Positions 46,566-58,672 of a stretch of 64,000 bases of DNA are shown here, one piece after another. The stretch is from Hofstenia miamia. Taxonomy: Eukaryota > Xenacoelomorpha > Acoela. Position 1 is the stretch's first letter. Each line of letters starts with the position of its first letter. The translations under genes and the position numbers were made by a program. The notes under the pieces were generated by a model. That model ran no database searches. It was not told the origin of the DNA and saw only the letters and a program-made list of their open reading frames with translations. Location: contig SCFE01000026.1 of assembly GCA_004352715.1 (NCBI GenBank), positions 1,187,861-1,251,860 on the forward strand, read 5' to 3'.

Positions 46566-48380
46566 CAAGGGCGGATACAGAGGGGGGGGGGGGGGGGGNG
46601 GGCCCCCTCTAAAATAAGAAAAATTCATTAAAATAGTACAATAAAAATTACAAAGAAAATTCCTTAATATCGCCAAATGGAGGGAATAGAAACATTTTTT
46701 AAGTTTTTTTCAAAGATCTGGAACATGTAAAATGTGTTTCATTGAATTTTACACTATAATGGGTCCTATGGATCCTAAAATTTCATCAATAAAAATAAGA
46801 ATATTTAGTTTTCAGGAATTGTTTTAAATTTTAAAAGTATTTCTATTCACATATGATTTCTGTGGGGCATTTTAATTTAAGCATAAAATTTTAAATTATT
46901 TTGCATTTAAAAATATACTAGTGAAATTTTGATTAGCATGGCTAAGGCTACCTCATGGGACATGAACTTATAGTGATTAATTTATAGACAAAAGAACAAT
47001 GTACTATATTAACATGATCAATAATTACATAAAATTTCTATTTCTCAACATTGTTCTTACCCCCATTTGATAATCAATAGGGTTGGTTAAATTTTTTGTA
47101 CTCGAATTTAACACCATGCACCTACTCCAAAGATCGCAAAACAAATTTTTTTTTATTTTTAGAATTTATAGATTTTAGCAAGAGCTTTACATTTTGGATG
47201 ATTTTCTTTAATTTTATCAACATATTTACCAATATTTATTGAAATTGAGACTAAGCACACATTCATACCATGAGGTGAAAATTTTGCAATTTACTTTATC
47301 TCGCCTCATTTACACCACTGGTATTCAGTGCATCTGGTGGAGCATCACCACTCATTGGAAAGTTTCTAAAACAGCGTTGTGGTTTAATCGCTGACGAAAG
47401 CCTACCGACTATTCCATAACCAACAATTGGATAAGATGCAAACTTAGCTTCTCCTTGTTACAAAACATGATCCTCTGCATTCATGGAACTTGACCACACC
47501 ATGCAAATTCACGGCTTGAAGTTTATCAGCACTTAGATGGAGCCAGCCACTACCTAGAGTGACACTGACAGTTCTTATTTGAAATTAATTTATTTTCTGT
47601 TCCAAGATACATAACCCTGACCGAGTATTTATTTGATCAGAATGTTCTTGCTAGAATATTTAACTGGGAATGAAACAAGAAGAATAATTGTCGTCCTTTC
47701 TGAATTTTAAAAAGAAAATTTTTTGTTGAAACATATTTGCGCTAGGCACTGGAATGGATTGATCATGACATTGAATTATGATATGACAGAAGATACAAAC
47801 TCCTATATACAAAGTGTTGCACGTGTTGGTTGTTTGTGAACTAAATGATTAGCAATCACATTCGTTTCTAGTCCTGAAGATATTGTGATTTTAAATCAAG
47901 TTCAAAATCGTCTTGATGTTAACATTGTAGAATTAATTGAGGAATTGAACGTTGCCAAATATAATCATGTGGAAAACAAAACCTCTCAATGATGAGAATT
48001 AACATACACATTTTTTGAATCCCATTTGTATTTACGTGTTCTTTATTTGACTTTATGTTTTTATTTTGTTTAAATAACATTTTATTAATTGTTAATAATT
48101 ATTCCTTTGTCTATTTTGTAGAACATAATGCAAAAATCCCCTAAAAGACACAACGTGCTATTACTAAAATTTAAATTGCAATTTGAAAAAAAATGAAAAA
48201 TTGCAAAAATTATGCTTCCATTTTTGGAGTCAGTAGATGATGATGAAATCTGTGCATATTGCTGAATTTTCAAAAATTGAAAAGTCAATAGTCTTATGCA
48301 CTCTCTAGTACCCAATTTTGCACTTAGCATTTTATTTTACATTGGGCCCCCTCTAAAAAATTTATCTGTATTCGCCACTG
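46566..48380. mobile_element. hAT-type element, 1.8 kb, no readable transposase
   Basis: The ends CAAGGGCGGATACAG and, inverted, CAGTGGCGAATACAG differ at two positions. They are flanked by TTATCAGA (46558-46565) and TTACCAGA (48381-48388), an 8-bp duplication with one mismatch. Both ends have G/C homopolymer runs followed by CCCCCTCTAAAA. The interior is AT-rich with no recognisable hAT motif, so it is non-autonomous or fully decayed. A single N lies in the poly-G at 46599. Confidence 0.85.
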
Positions 48381-48628
48381 TTACCAGACTATTTTAGCTG
48401 CTGAAGCAGTTATTACCAGTAAACCAGACAAGCTCACACTGTGTCGTGCACAACAAACAGCCCTATAGTTGGACGTGTTTATGAGCCTGCAAATGGAGCT
48501 CATTAATGCTATTCAAAAGCTGTGGAATATAAGCATTACTTACTAATGTTTATGGCTAACAAGAAACAGTTTCTTAGTCCGCCTTAATAATGTCTTATGG
48601 CTATGGCTGCATACGGTTAGGTGGGTTG

Positions 48629-49058
48629 CAGAGATAGAATCGGATCGCATCTGATCTTCATTTTTATAAACTTCGGATCCAAAAATTTTTGAAACTTGTG
48701 TATTTGTACATTTTATAAATTACGCACATCTTTACATTTAATCCTAATTATTAATTAACATGAATTATTAATTCATGATAGCCATCACATAATGATAAAA
48801 TAGTAAAGCAACCAAAAACATTTGTTTGTACAAACTTGCAAATGGAAGAGCAGAATTCTGAAAAGGATTCTTTCTAATATGCATGTCAAAGAAAAAGCAC
48901 AGAACACAGAGAATCAAGTGAACTACCAGTTTTTGCAAACACTGTTTGATTATTGTTAGAATACTTATTTAAATTCGGATTGAAAACTAAAATTTTTTTC
49001 AAAAATTTGGATGGGATCGGATCCTGATCTCAAAATGTTGGATACGATTCAATCTCTG
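48629..49058. mobile_element. hAT-type MITE, family 2
   Basis: A 430-bp element has the ends CAGAGATAGAATCGGATC and, inverted, CAGAGATTGAATCGTATC. It is flanked by GTGGGTTG and GTGGGTCA, six of eight bases matching. It is non-coding, with subterminal GGATC-rich motifs on both sides. Confidence 0.78.
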
Positions 49059-49379
49059 GTGGGTCATCTTTTTCTTCTTCCATGCCAAATACAGAGGTTC
49101 GAAAATAATAGCAAATGAGTCTTGGTCTTGGTTGAAATTGAAAAGTTGGTCTGATCATGTAATGGTCCTATCTGATGTTTTATCATTTTGTGGTGTTGTT
49201 AAATATACTTAGGTATCAATTTCAAATATTTTACTTGATATCTGATTTTAAGGAATATTTATTTGAATCATATTTTACTTTAATGTAGAGTGTTTAAAAA
49301 TTACACATTTAATCATGTTGTGGATGGCATCAAGTTCAAGCAATGACTGCAGTGATTTCTATTGTAAATTTTGAAACTT

Positions 49380-49841
49380 TCGGTTTAAAATTGACTTATT
49401 TTTATTTAAATACAATGACGAAACCAAAGTGATGATTGCGATAAATCATATATCGGTGAAACTAAGCGACATCTGGGAATAAGATCTAATGAGCATTTAA
49501 GAGGTCATCTGAATTCAGAAATTTTTACCCATCACCATCAAACTAAGGAAGATCAATTTAAAATTTTACTAAGAACTAAACATCCGAAAATAGCAGAGGC
49601 AATGTATATATAAAAGAAACAACAAAGGGTAAATTATTAAATCCACAACAAAGCATGATGACCTTAAATTTATTCTAAGTGTATGTAATAAGATCATTTA
49701 TATTTAGTGTAGTTTATAGTAAATGTAAATTTATTTACCGCATATTTTGTAAACTGACGATGATGGTAACACATCGAAATCGATATTTAAGACTGTGGTC
49801 ACATTCAAATAGTATTAGAAAGCTCAGTTTGCTTACACATA

Positions 49842-49870
<29 letters not shown>
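49380..49870 (+). mobile_element. Penelope-like element, GIY-YIG end and tail
   Basis: From about 49411 the frame reads DDCDKSYIGETKRHLGIRSN, then EHLRGHLNS, HHHQTKEDQFKILLRTKHPK and IAEAMYI before a stop. The C-x-x-x-Y-I-G-E-T-x-R-x-L-x-x-R-x-x-E-H pattern is the GIY-YIG endonuclease of PLEs. A tail with GACGATGATGGTAACACATC (49756-49775) and an (AT)n run at 49847-49870 follows. The RT is not present. Confidence 0.82.
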
Positions 49871-49872
<2 letters not shown>

Positions 49873-50199
49873 CATAAATAAGAATAATAATTTTTTCTTA
49901 GATTTTCATTAATAAAAGTTGAATTTTTTTGTTATAAATTTTTCAATTAGAAGATTATTTTGCATGAATTTAGGTTGTTGTAATCAACCTTTAAATATAA
50001 ATATGCAACAGAATGTCATGTATTAAGACCCAAATTACTAAATATAGGACTAATTTTTATTTATCCTAGGAGAGAGGTAGAGAAAAATTTTTTTCCCAGT
50101 GTATTATTTGTATCACCTATAAACTAATGATACAAAAAAGTGTAAACTTTTTTGTGATTTCCATGTAGTAACGCTGACGAGGATATATATATAAAATTG

Positions 50200-50540
50200 A
50201 GTTTAAGTCAGTTACAACTTGACATGAGTACACGCACTGAGCTAAAGTAAGGTACACATAATTAGTTCCAATTGAGCTGAGATGGTGCAGTGGATTCGGT
50301 CAATCGTTCATGAAGGAGAGGAACTGTGATGTGGAGATCGGCTTCGGGCCGTAGCCCACAGATGATTCAAAGAGGAAACGTCACACGGCTTCGTCACCTA
50401 AATAGTGATGATTAGTACTCAATTAACCTAGCTAGTTAAGTAGAGAGGAAAAGCTTGGCGGTTCATTAACGTAGTAACTCCTCACCCGCAATTTACTGAG
50501 TGGTAGTTATTAACAATAATACACACTGCAAATATGCCAG
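50200..50540 (+). mobile_element. Candidate tRNA-derived SINE
   Basis: A GC-richer island in AT-rich DNA. TGGTGCAGTGG at about 50284-50294 fits the RNA polymerase III A-box consensus. About 40 bases downstream, AGATCGGCTTC is a weak B-box candidate. No tRNA cloverleaf is evident and no target duplication was found. It could also be an unrelated repeat. Confidence 0.35.
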
Positions 50541-50680
50541 GTGGAGGATGTTACATTAAACCAATTAAAACCCAATTACGTCAAAGAATAAAATTTTGTA
50601 TTCAAAAATAACGTTTATAATCTTCTTAAATCTCGTTATTTTTTATTATAATTTTGGTCAATTAAACCAATATATATGTA

Positions 50681-50693
50681 TATAAGGGCCACC

Positions 50694-50727
<34 letters not shown>

Positions 50728-50743
50728 NAAGGTGGCCCTTATA
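50681..50743. repeat. Palindrome around an (AT)n core
   Basis: TATAAGGGCCACCTT (50681-50695) and its exact reverse complement (50729-50743) flank about 32 bp of AT repeat and one N at 50728. The DNA could form a hairpin, or the N could mark an inverted misjoin. Confidence 0.8.
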
Positions 50744-50749
50744 TAAGAT

Positions 50750-53700
50750 GAAAATTTAAAACTTTGATCTTTGTATATCTGACACTTTCAAAAAGTTATG
50801 TTTCATTAGAAACTCTTTTACCCAAAATTCCAATAATCAGTTGTTTTTTAGCGGTGGCGAATTGCAGTCAAATTTGGCCTAATAAGGCCAATAACGTATC
50901 AATATAATAGTCACCAAAACAGAATAGTTGTTTTTTTATTTTTCATTATTGAATAATACAATTATTCATTTGCTGTATCAAACTCACAATTCGTTAACAG
51001 CTGCTAATGAGACTATAGCTGTTTTCAGTTTCATTCCAGTTTTCTGGATAGGTCTTAAGAAAGCTATCAAATGCACTCAGCTCTTAGAAAACCTTCTACT
51101 ACTTCTGGTTACGAAAACAACAGACTCCTTGCCTCAGTGTTGTTCCTATCCTGAGCTCATTTCAGTGCTTCATGTCTTTCAATATCCTTTGAAATTTGCA
51201 GAATTTTGATCGTTGCGCTGCCAAATTTCAGTCAGAATACAGCAACCTCAGAAAAATCAATTCCTCTTAAAGATAAAACAAATTGCCTAAATTCTTACAC
51301 CATCTAGCTACTTTGATTGGACATTGAGTATAAGAATATAGCAGCTGGAGTAGTTTCAAGTCGTGTCTAGCTGCATATGGAGCAAGTAATGCCAAGAATT
51401 AAAGCTTAATATCAACCTTTGCTAAAACCGTTATAAATATCTAGTAATCCGTTCACCTCCGCTATTTAAATGTTTTACTGAGATCAAAATAACGAAATTT
51501 AGGATCTGTATTTGAATTTCAACATCCATCATGCTTCCTGCATGAGGTAGGACGAAGTTGTCTAAGTTTCTTGGCATGATATGATTCACAGCCACAAAAT
51601 CAACTTCTGATAATGATTTTGCTGCTTGACATGAGCAATATCACGGTGAAATTAAACTTTTTATAAGATAGTGTTTCCTTTGATTACTGAACTTTAAGTC
51701 AATTACAAGAATAAATTCTTAGTCTTCCTGATGATGGCGTCCTGGCTCAGATTAGTCGAAATTCCAGCAGTTGACCAAAGGATTTCTATTTGCCTAATTA
51801 CAGAAATTGGTACTAGTTGAAATTTTTCTTTTCAAGGCCTTGTGATGCGATATGTAGAAAAAAGGCTCTTGCCTATCAGGGGGGAGTTCTTGCCCCTTCA
51901 ATGCGTTCTGATGCTGTAATTAGGAAGCAATTTGAGTGGACATTCATAATTTCGAATATTCTGTTCAGCTAAAGATTTGACAAATATATAACTGCACCTA
52001 CATAAAAAAACATTTAAGTATAAATTAGATCAATTGAATTAATGCAGTGTCCTTCATTTGAGAAAGCAGGACCATTTGAATATATTTTCAGTGGGCCCTG
52101 GAAAAAGAATAAAAAATATTAAAAGTCCAGTTGAAAAAATTACGTCTAGCAACAGTTGGGATCTGCTATCTGCTAGAAAAGTGGCTTCACTTAATTTGTT
52201 CACAAGTTATTAATGAAAAGATCAAGATTTGCCCTGGGTTTATATCTCGAATGGTGCAAAGGAGCTTTTAAATACATCTAATTTTGGCAATTTATCCACT
52301 TGCAACTTACTATAAAATTCTGAAAATCACATTACTAAAGTGTGAAATTCATAGAATATCAAACGGCTTTATGTAAATGGATTTAATTCATTATGAAGAA
52401 TCGTAAGCACTAATGAATAGCATTTCTGAAATCTTAAGTGACATTTTATGTCAAAATCTAAGATTTTTGAAATTCAAAATTTGTCATTAAGTTATCAATA
52501 CAGGGGAATTTATTAATCAATAAGGGGTGCTTCAGTTTCAATAGGTTAAAAGATTTCCCTACAAGTCAAGATTTCATCAGATAAAGTGCATGTTACAAGT
52601 GGATAAAAACATTTAAATTTACTTCATGTAATTTATGATGTTTACTATCATTATAATTTTTACATGGAAAATTTCATGTGTCTATTTCAAACACGTTTTA
52701 CACTAAAACCTATTCATCTATATTAACCATCTACAGCAAACAAAATATTTGACATGAGTTGCTTCTCTCATGAACTTTATTCCACACCTTAGGTGTAGGA
52801 CGAATTTAAATTTTTTTTAATAAACTCGGACTTTCATTGAAAAATAGTTAATAATTTCATGTACTCAAGACACGGGAAAAATTTTTAAAAAAATGTTCAT
52901 CGCAAGGGGGCATATAGATTCATCCATCTCCAAAGACTTCCAAATTGAATAAATTATTTCAAAATCTGAAGAAACTGACTGCTTCCTTATTGAGACATTT
53001 ATTTTGGCTAAGATGCGTATTTGAAATGTCAATTACGTCTGGTATGATGTGAAGCATGTTGTCAACATTCAAATATTAAAAATATTCGGATATTCTCACA
53101 AACAACTTAATTTGTATTCTCGAGAGCTGTATGTGAAGAAAACTGTTCTTATAATCCTAAAAAATTCAAAATCAAAATGCAAATTTTGAGAGGCACTGTG
53201 TGGATGGTGCTGAGCATTGAAAAATCATTCATAGTAAGGAAGAAACTTTTTCCATGCCTCAGAAACATTTGATTCATTTCAATAAAACTAAAGGCATGCA
53301 ATTTTTTGATTAACTCATTACAATAAATTGGTTTTTGAGCAGTTTTCTATAGCACAATTGGCGATGTACATTTTTTCGTACAAATATATATATATTGTAG
53401 TATCACTGGTGCAATATGCAATTTCTGGTATCGCCTTTGATCATTTTTAAATAAGTTTAATTATGGGTATTTGCCATCGGTGCTTTACTTAATTTGTGCC
53501 CAATGATTTGAGACTTTAATTTTACTTTCGAAATTGTTATTTTGCTACAGTGCACACATCTAAATATTGTTTCAACGAATTCTAAATTAGCGCAGGAAAT
53601 TGAATTTGAACGGTAGATATGAATGCAAAATGTTTACTATAAATTGAAAATATTAATAGTGAAGGGGATCATTAATCTTAGTTTATTCACTTTGATTAAT

Positions 53701-53930
53701 AGAAAACCAGTCAGTGTTTTAATAGGCATCTTTATTTGCAGTACTGCAGTTTTGTGAGTTAATTGATCCTAGTCACTATTCGATTACTAACAAAGGCTTT
53801 TACAATACAAAGTATCACAAAGGCTAGTGCCAGGATGGCTTCGGGGGAGTGAATCGCCTTGCAAGAATTGAATTGCTATGGACCTCACTCTGAATGAGAA
53901 CTAGGGATACGGCTAATTATTGGAACTTCT
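50750..53930. other. No gene recognised
   Basis: About 3.2 kb with moderate composition and no recognisable coding or repeat ends. A 93-codon frame at 50928-51209 has no known domain. This is the longest stretch in the right half without an identifiable transposon. Confidence 0.4.
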
Positions 53931-53942
53931 ATCGTTACTCAT

Positions 53943-54468
53943 CAGGGATCGTTAGATGAAAAAAATTTTTGGCAATAGATTAATCGTAATCACTGCTGCC
54001 AGGAGATTAAAAAATCGCGATTAATCGTCGATTAATCTACTTCTGATTAAAAATATTCAAAATAGAAAATATCAACTATTACTTTTTTTGAGATTATTTC
54101 CTGAAGTCATTTTACTCCACCTGTGCTTGTTAGGGTAAAGAAATATTTGGATCTCTAAGTTGAGGGGTAATAGACGATTTTGGTAATCAGAAAGAGCATA
54201 ACCAGCTTTGCTGAACAGTCTCTCAACCTGATTAGAAGTCCGGCGTGTTAAGGTTTTCTTTTGTAAAACATATGACAAGAATAGTGGCCATAGATAAGAT
54301 ATCAAACCGAAAATGACAACACATAACTGAATGCATAAGCATCAACTTAATTAGAATAATCGAGATTAATCGAGCACGCTGTTTACGATTAATCTAATCT
54401 ACTTGACCAGCACGATCGATTAATCCATCCGATTAATCGCGTTGACGATTAATCATGTTGGATCCCTG
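53943..54468 (-). mobile_element. hAT deletion derivative keeping the C-terminal dimerisation region
   Basis: A 526-bp element has ends CAGGGATCG and, inverted, CAGGGATCC, with an exact 8-bp duplication TTACTCAT at 53935-53942 and 54469-54476. Subterminal GATTAATCG motifs are repeated at both ends. On the minus strand a frame (54305-54072) reads SNQVERLFSKAGYALSDYQN, then RLLPLNLEIQIFLYPN. This is the hAT C-terminal dimerisation region (usual S-x-x-x-ER-x-FS-x-x-G...R-x-x-L-x-x-x-x-x-x-x-x-x-FL). The catalytic core is absent. Confidence 0.92.
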
Positions 54469-54479
54469 TTACTCATACA

Positions 54480-55780
54480 TGTACAAAGTGAAGAGTTATT
54501 TGAGGATAAAGAATGCAAAAAGACATGTAGAGTTTTGTGTTTGTGATTATTATCTACATGAGGTGAGGTACTAACAACTGCAGAGGTGAGGTAGAAATTA
54601 ATATAAGCGAAATGAAATAACACTATCGAACTGTTTTATTTCAACTCTTCTGTACCCTTTAAATTTTAATGTTGATCATTGGCATTCTTTTGTAAACGTT
54701 ACGAAAAATATAGACAAGAGAGAGGAATTTTGTATGAGAAATTTAATTTGGCACATTTGCTTACACTGTGTATATTCACTTTTTATCCTTGTTTAAGTAA
54801 TATCATAGTTTACTTTGGACATCCAAAGAAGTTATAATTCAAATACTATGCTTCTGACGTGTTAGTTGAAGTTTAACAAATGTTGAAGCACGAGCACATA
54901 TCATTTCTTTTTAATTTCATTCAGTGCATTTAACACCATGGCAGAGATGAATCTTAGTTTACGACAAGTAAACAGCTGAATTGTAAATTAACTATTGCTT
55001 TCATTTTTTTTTGTATTGTATTATACGTTCTCTCTTTCTTTTATATGGCGTTTCCAATTTAAGGTCGTCATAGAATTGAATACCAAGTAGTGCAGCTAAT
55101 GAAACTTGATCAATTTCCATGTCATCAATAAAAATTACATTATATCTATTTTTGGTAAATGAGAAAACAAATATTTCGTTTTGAGCTTCGTTAACGTCAA
55201 AAACAGAATTCCCACAAACACAGATTATATTAGTGATGTTACATTAGGAAATATTCACTCAAATAGAAAACTGAGTAAAGCCAGTTTTAATGGTTGTCCT
55301 TCATAAAAATATCTTTCTGGAAGCTGTACTCTCTGAAGTTTTTTTTAAAAAATGAATATGATCCAATAAATTGTTGAACATTATGTTATTTTGTATACAT
55401 TGCCAACAAATCTGGTCCCAAAGTTGACTCTAGAGTCAGATCGAATTAGGAGTTTTATCTGAATAAATTTGACCAACTTTTACCTTTTGTAGTTGTTAAC
55501 CTTATAAAGGGTTAATGACGTATTGTCTAAAACATTGTATTTATAATTTCCGTACTAAAATATTGAAATATATTAAATTAAATACGACAAACGCAAAAGA
55601 TATTATGAAATTGTTGCATAAAGACCAACTTGCTGAGGAGGCTCCTTCAAGGAGAGTAAAACTTTTAAAACTATTATTTGCATTACTTCAGTCACTTATA
55701 TAAAAATATTGGCTGATAATATTTAAGTGAAAATAGATTTCAGAACCAGTATATTAACTTTTATTTCATCTTAGACTGTC
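54480..55780. other. No gene recognised
   Basis: AT-rich. The 62-codon frame at 55515-55703 contains KLNTTNAKDIMKLLHKDQLA and is unrecognised. Confidence 0.4.
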
Positions 55781-55785
55781 GCAAT

Positions 55786-56276
55786 CCAATAAGCAATAAA
55801 ACGTTTAGAAGACGTCTTATAACACGTCTTAAAATGGTTAGAAGACGTCTAGAAGACGCTTAGAAATGGCATCTATGTCAGGTGTAGAAGACGTCTTTAA
55901 GACGTTTAGAAATGTTTTAGAAGACATTTAGAAGACGTCTACAAGACGTTTAGAAATGGCATCTATGTCAGGTGTAGAAGACGTCTTTAAGACGTTTAGA
56001 AATGGTTTAGAAGACGTTTAGAAGACGTCTAGAAGACGTTTAGAAATGGCATATATTCCAGGTGTAGAAGACGTCTTTAAGACGTTTAGAAATGGTTTAA
56101 AAGACGCTTAGAAAACGTCTAGAAGACGTTTAGCAAACGTTTTACAATTTCATGTGTAAACACCAAATGGTTTAGAAATGGTGTTTTATAAGACTGTTAG
56201 AAGATGTACTTTAAGACGTCTTACAACGTGTTAGGCCATTATAATACGGATATAAAACGATTTATTGTTTATTGGG
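55786..56276. mobile_element. MITE with internal 90-bp tandem repeat
   Basis: The left end CCAATAAGCAATAAAACGTT and, inverted, the right end CCCAATAAACAATAAATCG are imperfect inverted repeats. The interior consists of about three 90-bp units (TAGAAATGGCAT phase marks at 55861, 55951 and 56041), built from shorter AGAAGACGTCT blocks containing the palindrome GACGTC. The terminal CCCARTAAACA resembles that of the MITEs in the B-box gene intron. It lies 0.6 kb upstream of the GPCR start. Confidence 0.8.
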
Positions 56277-56836
56277 AAGGTGCAGTAACATTTGATTATT
56301 ATATGCAGGTACTTGATATAAACTAGACAATTGAAAACTGTGTTTGTCTTGCGATTTTTTTTAATTTCCACTTCGGCTTAGCCTGGTATTGGACCTAGTT
56401 CAAAATAAAAGTTGGACTTGCATTTAATTTTTAAATATTGGCTTCATAGACTACACTTAATTTTAACCTGGCCCTTGAGGCAAAAAATATTGAAAATTTG
56501 CAAACTTGATTATCAATGTTGAAACAACGTTATAAATGGGCGGAAAAGCTAATTTAAATATATTTTTCAAATTATTACAAATTTGAAAATGTTGTTTTTC
56601 AATAAATCATTCCTCCGAAAATATCTGGCTTCTCATTTTTAAGTATTTACATATTCGGAATGCCTCATGTTTATAGTCTGCCATTTTGCCATATACATTC
56701 ATGCATAACAATTTCCTGCAGTTATTGTTTATCGATTGTAATAGAGAATTGAGAATTCATTTCGTAAAGACGAGTCAAAATTCATTGGATTTTTATATTT
56801 CATTGTCGTAGCGTAGAACGGCACTCCCTGCGTATT

Positions 56837-56880
56837 AACCAATAAGAAGTTTTTCCCCTATATATAAAGTATATAAAGTG
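56837..56880 (+). promoter_or_regulatory. Candidate core promoter of the GPCR
   Basis: CCAATAA at about 56839 and two TATATAAAG motifs at about 56861 and 56871 lie 20-60 bp upstream of the ATG at 56901. If used, the 5' UTR would be under about 15 nt. In AT-rich DNA such motifs may be chance. Confidence 0.35.
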
Positions 56881-56900
56881 TAAGAATAATTTCAATTCAA

Positions 56901-57132
56901 ATGTCGGAGAACAGCTCATACACTGATGTAGAAATTCAAACCAATTATTTTTTAGCATTTTTTACAGGAATTTTGGGGGTATTCGGAATCTTTTTTAATA
57001 CCCTGACAATACTCACATGTAGAAGCATTTCAAGCAAATCCTCTTTTGTGTTGCTTCTAATGTGCTTAGCATTTTGGGATGGAACTATTTGCGGATACGT
57101 GGCTCTTCGGTATGGCTTATTAGTGCCATTTG
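56901..57132 (+). CDS. Rhodopsin-class GPCR, exon 1 (two-exon gene ending at 63285)
   Basis: ATG 56901 opens 77 codons plus one base. The frame stays open past the proposed donor TTTG|GTAGGG but there loses similarity to receptors. The N-terminus has an N-S-S glycosylation site. TM1 (about residues 15-38) ends in GIFFNTLTIL, and TM2 (about 47-70) contains LAFWDG with the conserved Asp. Spliced to exon 2 (62627-63285) it gives about 296 residues with seven hydrophobic segments, short for the family but complete. Best fit is the FMRFamide-receptor-like group of peptide GPCRs, which act at the plasma membrane through G proteins; the ligand is unknown. It is a paralogue of the exon at 1-198. Candidate TATA boxes lie just upstream. 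Confidence 0.85.
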
Positions 57133-57163
57133 GTAGGGAATATACTTTAACTTTTCATCTATG

Positions 57164-57248
57164 AATATATATATATATATACTATATACATATATATATA
57201 TATATTATATATATTATATATATAATATATACATATATTATATATATG
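57164..57248. repeat. Palindromic AT tract
   Basis: Alternating TATATA with ATATAC and TATATT variations forms overlapping palindromes just inside the GPCR intron. Confidence 0.8.
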
Positions 57249-58367
57249 AAAATTCATTTATATATTTAATTAAATCAGCAAAATCCGCATTTATTGCAAA
57301 TTATTAACCCATATAAACAAAGAAATTTCGTCACATATGATTAAATGATTAGCATAAATGAAATTGTGTGCCCTGCTTAGGAGATTGTGAGCATCATTAA
57401 AAGACATTTTTTTCAAAATTATTATTTTGCAGATATAAGTCTCTTATATATTTGTTAATGTTTACCTATTGTACAAATTTTTCAGCAATTTTGTTGAAAC
57501 TATTCACTGTGATAAATAAAGTTATTTTTCTTTTTCTTCTATATTACTCTAAAAATTGTTTTCTTGATATTAAAATGTACTATTTCAAGAGATTAGTCAC
57601 TCAAGTGTTGTATTTCAAAATGAAATTCTATTGATTAATTTCATAAAATTTCAAGATATTTTTGTGATAAAATTTTTTAATGAGTGTACCTAAGTTGTAT
57701 AATTTTATAAATGAATGCAATTATCAGAAAATAACTGTAAAATGGAACTCTTTAACGTGGATGAACGCCATTAGGTTTATGTGGCTTAGTGTAATATTTT
57801 GTGTAAAATGATATAATTTCTCCCATAAATTTACAAGTAGGTTAGTGTACCACGAAGTACATACACACAGTTATATAGAATCCTTGTACAAAATTGATAT
57901 AAATCAACTATAAACTTCAAAGAACTGGTATTAAGAATATTATACTCGATCAACAACAAATAATCACTATGTTCGGAGCCCGCATGCCTGACCTGTGCCC
58001 GTAGTATAGAATCCCGGGCCCGTACGCCTTTGTTCGTGCCCGGTACGGATCCTAACCCAGAATATCAGTGTATTTAGAGGCCAAACATAATTGACTCAAG
58101 CGGCGATAAGCGGCGTTAAAAGCGCAGTTTAATGAACTTTGCAGAACCGAATATTAAGCCGAATGCATTCGGACGCTTTATTAATTGCATGATGCAAAAT
58201 AGATAGTTCTAAGCGGAAAGAAACATTTCATTTGTTCGTTGTATATTGCTAGTCTTAGGCAATTTGTTTATCTCAATAATGGCAAAAATGAATCAATACT
58301 TTAAAAATGAATCGAATTGTTAAAATTGATCGTGGTAAGGTTTGATTGAATACGCATTTTTTCGGTA

Positions 58368-58672
58368 AGAGAAGTGATCCAAATTCAATACGTTAACATG
58401 TGAAAATGCACCGTAACCAACAATTCTAGCTTCAAATGTCTGCATACGCTTAATAAATTTATTTGCATAGATATATTTGAAGAAATGTGCAGAACCAAAA
58501 TGTGTCAAAGTTATTTGTAATAACATTTGCGGAAAAAACACGCTTTTAAAGTAAACTTCATCTTTAGCGAATTTATTTTGAGTGTAAGTTAAAGATTTGG
58601 TTTACGGTCATGTTAACGTAAAACACCATTTGTTAACGGTGTTTTTAACGTATTGAATTTGGATCACTTCCC
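58368..58672. mobile_element. MITE with 29-bp inverted ends
   Basis: AGTGATCCAAATTCAATACG near 58373 is matched by its exact reverse complement ending at about 58670. TA dinucleotides lie outside both ends (58366-58367 and 58673-58674), which suggests Tc1/mariner-type insertion. It is non-coding. The right half is repeated at 59005-59179 through the apparent assembly duplication. Confidence 0.65.

Noticed and set aside
55786-56276. CRISPR-like array reading of the 90-bp repeat
   Set aside because: There are no constant repeats with unique spacers. Whole 90-bp units are repeated, and the context is a eukaryotic MITE.
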